From the NCBI GenBank assembly GCA_030490835.1, contig CM059972.1, forward strand, positions 16,655,764 through 16,719,763: a DNA stretch of 64,000 nt, read 5' to 3'. This DNA comes from Annona cherimola. Taxonomy: Eukaryota; Streptophyta; Magnoliopsida; Magnoliales; Annonaceae. Shown piece by piece: positions 55,990-64,000 of this stretch. The notes under the pieces are model-generated. The model was given only the letters and a program-made list of their open reading frames with translations, had not been told where the DNA came from and ran no database searches. Position 1 is the stretch's first letter. Each line of letters starts with the position of its first letter. Both the position numbers and the translations under genes were made by a program.

Positions 55990-58900
55990 TCATATCTGAC
56001 CATCCCAGAGCTCCTCCAATGTCTTGAATGGCCCACCCTCGTGAATGAATTCAATACCCGGAAATCCTCTTCTCTGTGGAACTTCATCAATCAAGCGCAG
56101 CTCATCTTGGGTGAGAGACCAGTCCAGAATTTCAATGTTTTCCTTCAATCTCTCCTTGTTGAAGCTCTTCACTAACACGCTTACGCCTTGCTCGTACACC
56201 CACCTCAATGCAATCTGACCGCCCACATACCAAAAGCAATTAAGGACTGGAATATATTTTTGGGTCATTAATGTTTTCAAGCAGAGTTAATTAATTAAAA
56301 AACGTTCATTAATTTCACCAAGAAATTCGAGATGGATTATAAATGCACCTGAGCGAGTGTCTTTCCTTTGGCGAGTGCTATATCTTCGAGGACAGGGCAG
56401 TCCATCACTTGGGCGGAGCCCCACAAAGTCCCTTTGGCACCCAATGGGGAATATGCACTCACATGTATACCTTTTTGGTTGCAGAACTCTCTCAGCTCCT
56501 TCTGTTGCCAAATTGGGTTCAACTCCACCTGCAAAAGTGAAAATCACAAATTCTTACCATCAGAATTTCACTTTTTCGCATGTCTCTTTTATTTTCACCT
56601 TTTTGATCTGTCTTTTTCCAATTTACAAGCACCTAATGGGCTTTAAAAGTCAAATTATACATTGAAATAGTTTATGCGGAGATTTTTTGCGTTGCGTAAA
56701 TTTTTTTTTTATTATTTTTTTTTTACATACATGAACAGCCATTTTCTAAGTATGTATCAAATGAATTTGAATTTGTAGGAGAAGATTGTATGGGGAAGAG
56801 TTAATTTGTAGAAGAAGATTAAATAAGAAAGAGTTATTTTATATTGAACAAAATGAAAGATTGTATGAGAAGCAGTATTAATAATAGAAAGTGAACTAAG
56901 GAATGATCCAGTGGAATTACATTGTAAGTGCGAGCGTGGGGCCCCATTTTCGAGTTAAAAAGGAAGCAAATGATTCTATGCAATGTAATATAATAGAAAA
57001 AGTAAGGTTATTATCGAGAATTAAGATGTTATGTAAAGAAAAATAATATCAATAATAAAATATTAAAAATGAAAAAAATCAAAATCTTACCCCACCCCAT
57101 CCCATTTAATGTTCTAAACAAGCCTGAAATGAAGAAATCATCTGCACGCCGATGGCTAAATTTTCGCATATAAATAAAGGCGGTAAAAATTAAAAAATTT
57201 CATTGTATTGAGAAGTCCGTTTGTAAAGTCCAATTAAAAATGAATAAATGAATGATTCCTATACAAAAAAAAAAATTTTGAATGGATGATACACAGGTAT
57301 CAAACCATTTACATGAAAAAAATCAAACAAGCAAGGAATCAAAGGGGACCGTAAAACCCTCCATCAACAAAACTTTTTCTTTACCATTCAATCTTTAATC
57401 GTGCAAGTATGATAATACACATCATGATGGATTTTAGGTTAAAAAAATAACATTAATTTATAATGTTATTTTTATAATTAGTTATATTTTACTATAATTT
57501 CATAAATATGTTTTTTAAGTGTATTTAACCTATATACAAAGTTTTGTCATTTTACTATACGTTTACATATTTATTTTTGATTTTCTAAAAATCATCAATT
57601 TCAAGGGCATTTAAGTCATTTTGCATCCCCAAAAGGCTTGATTCCTAAAAAATCAAAAATACATATATAAAAGTATTTTAAAATGATAAAATTTTGTATA
57701 TAGATTAAATACACTTAAGTAAACATGTTTATGAAGAAAATAAAAAAATATAACTAATTGTAAAAATAAATAAATGTTGTATTTTAATTTAAAATACATC
57801 ATGATGTATATAATCATATTCCTTAATCGAGAGTACCGGTAAGATAGCCCATGTACCAATGCACTCGGAGCTTTTTACTCATTTTGGAAAGAAAAAAGAA
57901 AGTTAATAAAATATCTTCACAAGAAACAAACACTTTCTGGGACCAAGAAGCAGAATCAGCCACGCCATATTGCCATTGTTTCAATGGTGTTGTCCCCACG
58001 TGCTAGTATTTAATATTGGATTTATCCTCACATGCAATGACTGTTACCAAGATGGGCAGATAGCCTGCACTATTTTGACTATTCAAAGAGTAGGGATGAT
58101 CCTATACATCCGGCAGCCAAAACCATACTTCTTTAATCTTTTTATATATAAACTTGTTATTATAAGTATATTTAATTCATATATCGAGTTTTATTGGTTT
58201 TGGAAATTTGTATAATTTTTTAAAATTTCAAATATAAGAATATTTTAGTCATTTGAAAATGAATAAAATATTATTCGAAAATGACTAAAGTATTCATATG
58301 TTTGAAATTAAAAAATATATACACATCTATAAAAGTGATAAACTTAATATAAATAAAATATGCTTAAAATAACAGTTTTATGAAAAATAAAAAAATTAAA
58401 AAATATGTAAATGGGCCGGATGCATGAGATGCATGGCCATCCATCGGGCTTTATAGAATCATAGCACTTCAAAGAAAGATTATGATTTTTTCCTTAATTA
58501 CAATTTCTCCCTTCCAAATGGTTTGGCTGCGTTTTGGGTGAAAATCATTAAAGGCAGAAGATAAAAATAATCGGAGAGGCCCACAGGAAAGCCCTTGCCT
58601 TACTAACTTCTGAATGCGCAGACCCCAAAATATAACCAAACCATTTTCTCTAATCATTTCAATAGCTACAGTAACTTTCACTTAATATAGCTAATCTTTT
58701 AATTATAATATATATTTAGTTGCAGTACATATATTTTGGCTATGGGGTTGTTTGTTTAACACTAAACTTTTTAAACTAAAACTTTTCATTTTTGACAACA
58801 ATCATAATTTTTAATTATTTCATCATATATTCCTATATAACTACTCTATTTTTCAATTATTTCTACACAATTACCCATAAACTAACCTATCTATTTTAAC

Positions 58901-61900
58901 TTTTTTTTTTATCTAAACTCTCATCATTACTCTTATCAGATCACATTATTTTTCTTTTATTTTAAAAAATTTTACAACAAAACTTTTCATTCAGAAATTT
59001 TATCACTTCTCAAACACACTCTATAATTAATTATTTGACTACAAATAAAATCTGTGGAGAGGAAGATAAACCAGCTCCTATAAGATGAAGAGATTATGTG
59101 GAAATAGAGGGCCAAAGTGCATTGGCTGAATTTGGAAGATAGGAATACAACTTTTTTCCATCGCATTGCATCCAATAAAAGGAGGAGAAACGTCATAGAT
59201 GTGCATCAAGATGGGATGGGAAACTGGGCTTCTGACTAGCAGGGGATGGAGAATGTTGCCATCAACTACTTCAAGGAATTGTTTAGAAGCTCAGCATCTC
59301 AACAGATGGATAGGACAATCAGCAATGGTGGGAGGCAAATGTCAAAAACAGATAAGAAGCATCTAATCAAGCCACGTGAATGAGAAGAAATTATTAGGAT
59401 AGTTAAAAGCATGAAACCTACTAAGGCCCTTGGCCTAGATGGAATGTCGGGGAGTTTTTTTTTTTCCAGAAACACTAGAACATTATTGGAAAGGACGTGT
59501 TTGGACATGTAAGGACTTCACGGAATGCAAGAATCAAACATAGAGGAGGAGGAAGCTCGAGAGTATCAATTTCACCACAACAGTTCTAATCCCAAAGAAG
59601 AATGGAGCTTGGAAGATTGCTGATTTCAGACCTATTAGCCTTCGTAATATTATTTACAAAATATTGTCCAAGGTGCTAGCAAACAGATTAAAGGATGTCT
59701 ATAGGATATTATGTCAAAATAACATAGCACTTTAGTCCTGGTGGGCTCATCAAGGAAAACATGCTGATTGCATATGAGACGGTCCTTTATCTAAGGAGGA
59801 GGAAAAAGGCAAAGGAGAGGATTTGACTATTAAACAGGATATGTTAAAGGCCTATGACTATGTAAAATGGAGTTACATTTTGGAGATGATGTAACACACG
59901 AACTTCAGTGATACTTGCATTGGGTGGATGGAAAGTTGTTTGAGCTTGCTGAGATATTGGATCTACATAAATGGGAATATGACTAACTTTTTTAATCCAA
60001 GCAGGGGATTATGCAGGCGGACCTATTATTGCCCTATCTATTCTTATTTTTGTGCAGAGGGTTTATCATGGTTGATTTAGGATATGCACCAAAAGAAGCA
60101 AATCATAGGCTTGTATTTTTCCTTAAGAGGACCAGCACTCACACACTTATTCTTTGCATATGATGCGCTCAAGAGCAAACCAATCAGAGATAACCAATAT
60201 ACTCTAGCTTCTAAAGATATAAGAAGAATGTTTGGGGCAAGAAAGTAATGTAGACAAGATGACCCTCTTCTTCAGTGCTAATATAGGCCAGGAATGAAGA
60301 AGAAGCATATTTAGCTTATTGGGGTTAGTAAGAAGTGAGATAAAAGCCTATTTGGGACTTCTAGGATGGCATGGAAAATCGAAGAAGGGTCCATTCAAGG
60401 TGTTAAAGGAACAAATATGGAAGAAAATGCAACAGTGGAAAGAATGATTCCTTTCTGAAGGAGGTAAAGAGATGTTTTGAAAGCGTTCGTTCAAGCAATT
60501 CTATGCTACGCTATGAGTCTTTCCCTTCTCTACAAAAGTTTATGCAATGAGATCAACGACATGATGAGCAAATTTTGTTGGGGTGAGAATGAAGGTAATA
60601 GGAAGATCAGCTGGGTGGCATAGAAGGAAATGTGTAACTCAAAAACCATGGGGTGAATGGGCTTTTGAGACATGTTTGTGTTTAATTACGCTGTGTTGGC
60701 TAAGCAATTTTAGAGGCTAATGAGGAATTCAAATTCTGTACAATATCAAGTGCTTAAAGCAAAGTACTTTTGGATAGGGAGCTTATGGAAGTGTAGAAGT
60801 AGGCCAAATGATTCATACACATGGAAGTGCATACTAAGAACAAAGATTGTTATTCAAGAAGGGGGCAAATGGGAATAAAAAATGGGAAATTGGTGCAAAT
60901 TTTTCAGGACAGATGAACTAAAGAGAAGATTCAAAAGACTGGCCCTATGCTAGATAAAATTTCTAATTCATAAAAGGAGTGCAATTTCATAAATTCGGAA
61001 AAAGGTTCATGGAACAAAGAAAATGTAACTACAGTGGCTGGAGAACATGGGTGGTTAGAAGTAAGCATAATCCTAATTCCCACATAACAAAGAGAGGACT
61101 GCTGGTTCTGGGAGCCTAAAGCGGATGGCTATTTAGAGTGAAGTAAGGTTATAGATTGATAAAAGCTAACGCGTATTTTTTACATTAGCAAAGAGCAGCA
61201 GGGATGGAGATCAAAGAGAACCGGAGAGTAAAGTTTCTAAGAAAATATGGAAAGCTGGGATACCCATGAAGATGCTTTGCGGAAAAAAAAAAAACAAAAA
61301 AAAAAAAACAAAACCCAAATTTCAGAGGAGTGGGTGTAGATCCTAAGAGCATATTTTGTGGCTATAAAAGAGAAGATGTCAGCCCACCTATTTGTCTACC
61401 GTGGCCTGATTCAACAGAGTAGAGAGTAGTTAGTGGATAGTAGGAACATTTGGGAGCCAAGGAGGGTTATAAAATGCATCTTCAAACAACTCACGGAGAG
61501 AGGTAAGAATGAAGACATGACTATGTTCATCCTCTTCCGCTAGAGTGTAGTTCTTGAGAGATCAAGTGAGAGAGAGATGAGAGTGGCCAAATTTCAGTAG
61601 GGTGATTGACTTGTGTAAAACATATAAGGATAAATATGAAGAACCGAACCTCCTGGGGGAACATGCTATTTGGAGAGGGAGTTGATTTCAAGATGGAGGA
61701 AACCAAGGAAAGGGAGCTACAAGATTACCGTGGATAGCAAGAGGCATTGAGAAGGGAGGTGCACAAGAATTGGAGCAGTCTTAAGAGACTCTAGGGGATG
61801 GTTCCCAGCAGTGCAGACATGGAAGGTAGAAAGGCATCACGGATGCATTGACGATGGAAGCCGCGACAATTAGACAGGCTGCGGAGTGGGCCCTAGAGAT

Positions 61901-63398
61901 GCAACTCCATCGCATCGACATAGAGAGCGACTCGTTAGTGTTAACCAGCTTTTTTGAATGAGAACTCTATTGTTATGTCAACAGTTGGAATGGTAATCCA
62001 GGAAATCAAGACACAAGCTAGGATGCTCCAAGATATTTCTTTCTCACATGTTCTTGGTACTGGGAATGAAGTTGTGCATTCTTTGACGGTTTTAACTACA
62101 ACTAGGGATGATACCTGCACAGCATGGTGGGGATGCTCACCAAGGCGCGTTGTAAATACTCTGTTTTTAGACTCTCCTTTTTTGTCTTGATTTGAATACA
62201 CATGATATTCCCCATAAAAAAATTGGCTGCTTTTAAGAGTGATATTTGGTTAATTGTACCCATTTTCATCAAATGCAACTAAAAATAGATTTAAAGTAAC
62301 CGTTAAAATTTAGTTGCAAATAGTAATAAAATTTTTGGCTAGAATTGACATAGCATTTGGCTGCATTTGAGCATTTTTATGCCAAAGAAGACTATCTCTC
62401 CGGTCGGAAATTAAAATTAGGATTTCACTTACCCCAGCACACACATTAACATTAGCATGCACATATGACATATAGATATTAAATCATTTGGTTATATCTT
62501 CGGTGACATGCTCGCGTGGTCCCCAGCCCATTGTGCAAATACCAAGGGGAAAATAGCAAAGGGGCAAAAGGACCGAGTAGATGAGGCTTGTGAATCATCT
62601 ACATACTGAAATTTGAAACTGGATCTAATCTAAAGAGGGCAAGGCTTAGAAAATGCAAGGGATAAATAGAGACTCGCATGCGTGGTCAAATTAGGAAAGA
62701 AACCGAGAGGGGAGAAATATTTTAGCACGGCAATATTTAACCTGATTGACGGCGGGTGGAATTTTGGCAAAAGAGAGCAGCTCTGTTAACTTCTTGCGAG
62801 AGAAGTTGCTGACGCCAATGGCTTTCGAGAGGCCCAAGCTTTGGCACCTTTCCATCTCAGACCACACGGACTTCAAATCCATGGGGACTAGATCTTCCTT
62901 TGCCAGGGGAAGGCAGTAAGTATCATTTCCGCACTTCAAGCTCACAGGCCAATGGATGAGATACAGATCCAGATACTCCAACCCCAGGTTCCTACCCTCG
63001 ACAACCATTGCAAATATTATACATGTGAGAAAGGAAAAAAGAAAAAGAAAACAGGAATCAAAATAATAATGAGAAGAAGAATGTTACTTGAGTGAGTTCT
63101 CCAGAGCTGGGACGACGCGGTGGGCATGGGCATCGCAGCACCAGAGCTTTGAGGTAATGAAGAGCTCGTCTCGAGAGCTGATAATCCCAAGCTGGAGCGC
63201 TTTGGCTATGGCTTCCCCAAGCGGCTGCTCGGATTGGTAGAGAGCGGCGGAGTCGAAGTGTCTGTAGCCGAGCTGGATGGCGTGCAAGATGGCGGATTTC
63301 ATGGCCTCGGAGCTGGTGAAGGGATAGGCGGCAGTCCCCAGGCCTATGAGAGGCATGCTCTGCTTGCCGCCTGAGATTTGGCCCACCACCTCCGACAT
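55990..63398 (-). CDS. Aldo-keto reductase, AKR4-type (gene B)
   Basis: Four exons on the minus strand: 63398-63088, 62991-62742, 56528-56349 and 56214-55990. All borders are GT-AG and the frame is continuous over 966 bp, giving 321 aa, the standard AKR length. It begins [20 protein letters not shown]. The catalytic tetrad is complete: D49 (YRHFDSA), Y54 (LYQSE), K84 (ITSKLW), H117 (LIHWPVS). AKR signature stretches [16 protein letters not shown] and [15 protein letters not shown] span the exon 2-3 join; the cofactor loop KSFNKER is in exon 4, and it ends LEELWDGQI. Likely an NADPH-dependent cytosolic carbonyl reductase of specialised metabolism, in the codeinone/methylecgonone/polyketide reductase neighbourhood; substrate unknown. 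Exons 3 and 4 have exactly the same lengths as in gene A, so the two are tandem duplicates. Intron 2 (6.2 kb) contains an antisense LINE relic and several MITEs. Confidence 0.95.
56529..57411. other. 3' part of AKR gene B intron 2
   Basis: AT-rich unique-looking sequence. A possible but weak tail-only insertion near 57255-57290 ('tatac' and eleven A between GAATGATT-like repeats). No gene. Confidence 0.3.
57412..57830. mobile_element. Hairpin MITE, diverged (about 419 bp)
   Basis: The ends 'atacacatcatgatggattt' and 'aatacatcatgatgtatata' are inverted partners. The core 'tttaagtgtatttaacctat' pairs with 'agattaaatacacttaagt'. No exact target duplication was read. In AKR gene B intron 2. Confidence 0.7.
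58090..58443. mobile_element. Hairpin MITE, diverged (about 354 bp)
   Basis: The ends 'gggatgatcctatacatcc' and 'gatgcatggccatcc' are imperfect inverted partners around CATCCGGC. The arms share the 'aagtatatttaattcatat' core. No clear duplication. Confidence 0.6.
58744..59021. mobile_element. Tourist-like MITE, 278 bp
   Basis: Left GGGGTTGTTTG, right CAAACACACTC, with TAT on both sides (58741-58743 and 59022-59024). In AKR gene B intron 2, just before the LINE relic. Confidence 0.8.
59040..62225 (+). pseudogene. LINE (L1-type) retrotransposon relic, antisense in AKR gene B intron 2
   Basis: Plus-strand fragments read in order as a plant L1-type polymerase protein. The pre-RT region has [18 protein letters not shown] (about 59145). 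The linker has [15 protein letters not shown] (about 59410). Reverse transcriptase motifs follow: [20 protein letters not shown] (about 59577) and [16 protein letters not shown] (about 59845). The canonical FADD box appears as FAYDALK at about 60155. A C-terminal RNase H-like part has [20 protein letters not shown] then IESDSL (about 61850) and [15 protein letters not shown] (about 62045). It ends near an A run at 62215. Stops and frameshifts are frequent, and ORF1 and the endonuclease are missing, so it is 5'-truncated and inactive. Confidence 0.85.
62226..62741. other. 5' part of AKR gene B intron 2
   Basis: About 500 bp of unique sequence between the LINE relic and exon 2 of gene B. No repeat ends recognised. 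Confidence 0.4.
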
Positions 63399-63462
63399 GC
63401 TAATTCCCAGGTTTTCCTGCTAGCCTGTAGATTCGATTGATGATTTCCTCATCACGCACGTC

Positions 63463-63468
63463 TTTATA
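63463..63468 (-). promoter_or_regulatory. TATA box of AKR gene B
   Basis: TATAAA on the minus strand, 65 bp upstream of the ATG at 63398. Just upstream lies a short inverted repeat, TCCGCC(T)/GGCGGA around 63475-63493, followed by an A12 run. Confidence 0.6.
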
Positions 63469-63631
63469 ATGAAGTTCCGCCTCAAAAGGCGGATAAAAAA
63501 AAAAAACATTTCCGCCTGTATAAGAGCTGTATGCACATGTATGATCATTCTGTATGCATGGATTTCTGACGTTGCCAACGGATCGGATGCACGTTCGTTT
63601 ATATATATACACACACATAAATATTCAGGTG

Positions 63632-63968
63632 CAGCATCGCTGAAATAGGTCCCACATGATCATCAAATTATAATTTACTCCACCTATTATATTTAGAATA
63701 ATATATTCTATTATCATACTAATTTTCATCTCAATCAGAGATGTATATGGGTCCCATCTGAAAATGGTACAAATTCAATGTAATAAAATAGCTTGATGTA
63801 AATAACAACTTTAAAGTAATTTTTTCAACATATAAACCATTTGCTATGAAATTTATATATGAATAAATAATTGTATAAAATTTCATTTCATTCTAATATA
63901 TGTGGGGCCCACTTTTGATCAAATGTACTGCTGTTCCGATGCAGTGGCGTTACACCGGAACAACTCCC
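63632..63968. mobile_element. Fold-back MITE related to 46412-46792, upstream of AKR gene B
   Basis: Shares 'cccacatgatcat', 'tactccacc', 'ttcatctcaatcag'-type and 'tgatgtaaataacaacttta' motifs in the same order, and ends GGAACAACTCCC. The left end is truncated (starts 'aggtgcagcatcgct'). Confidence 0.75.
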
Positions 63969-64000
63969 ATATATATGTGTGTGTATATATTTATAAGAAT

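Noticed and set aside
56343..56665. Plus-strand frames across AKR exon 3 of gene B (and 44326-44529 opposite gene A exon 3)
   Set aside because: They are shadows of the AKR exons on the opposite strand.
57255..57295. A tail-only insertion at an A11 run
   Set aside because: The flanking GAATGATT/GAATGGATGAT similarity is short and imperfect and could be chance in AT-rich DNA.

Overview
This is plant nuclear DNA, almost certainly from an angiosperm. It is AT-rich, its genes have introns with GT-AG borders, and its protein families are typical of land plants. The space between genes and most intron space is filled with small non-autonomous transposons. I cannot name the species. There are no bacterial-type operons, CRISPR arrays, rRNA genes or convincing tRNAs. 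Most open frames of 60-150 codons are chance frames or lie inside repeats.

Protein genes. (1) A tandem aldo-keto reductase (AKR4-type) array on the minus strand: a dead copy (about 40.5-42.9 kb), intact gene A (43906-50752, 331 aa) and intact gene B (55990-63398, 321 aa). A and B share one four-exon structure with 180-bp third exons and 225-bp fourth exons. Their second introns have grown to 4.0 and 6.2 kb through nested transposons. (2) A three-exon PHD-finger gene of the MALE STERILITY1/MMD1 family on the minus strand (35655-38148, 681 aa). (3) A two-exon DUF1442-type methyltransferase-like gene on the plus strand (33655-34394, 213 aa), convergent with the PHD gene. (4) A two-exon membrane-anchored acidic protein (DUF6821-like) on the minus strand (18624-23425). 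Its frame is kept over 411 codons but broken by two in-frame stops, so it is probably a young pseudogene.

Repeats by region. 0-17 kb: fold-back elements, Tourist-like MITEs and a 1.9-kb hAT element with exact 8-bp target duplications. 17-26 kb: a cluster of long-hairpin Mutator-type MITEs with exact 9-bp duplications, largely inside or beside the DUF6821-like gene. 28-33 kb: a second hAT element and a run of Tourist MITEs. 40-64 kb: the AKR array, with a solo LTR (44686-46405, 5-bp duplication), several fold-back families and an antisense LINE relic (about 59.04-62.22 kb).

The most interesting patterns are four. First, a set of tiny insertions consisting of little more than a poly(A) tract, each between 10-19-bp duplications; one has duplicated the intronic half of a splice donor in AKR gene A. 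Second, a superfamily of hairpin MITEs that share an inner core but have different, self-palindromic ends. Third, an AKR pseudogene with a duplicated exon 2. Fourth, a repeat at the window start whose partner at 52.3 kb preserves the pre-insertion (empty) site of a fold-back element. I did not find a new multi-gene system; the novelty here is in mobile DNA and its effects on genes.
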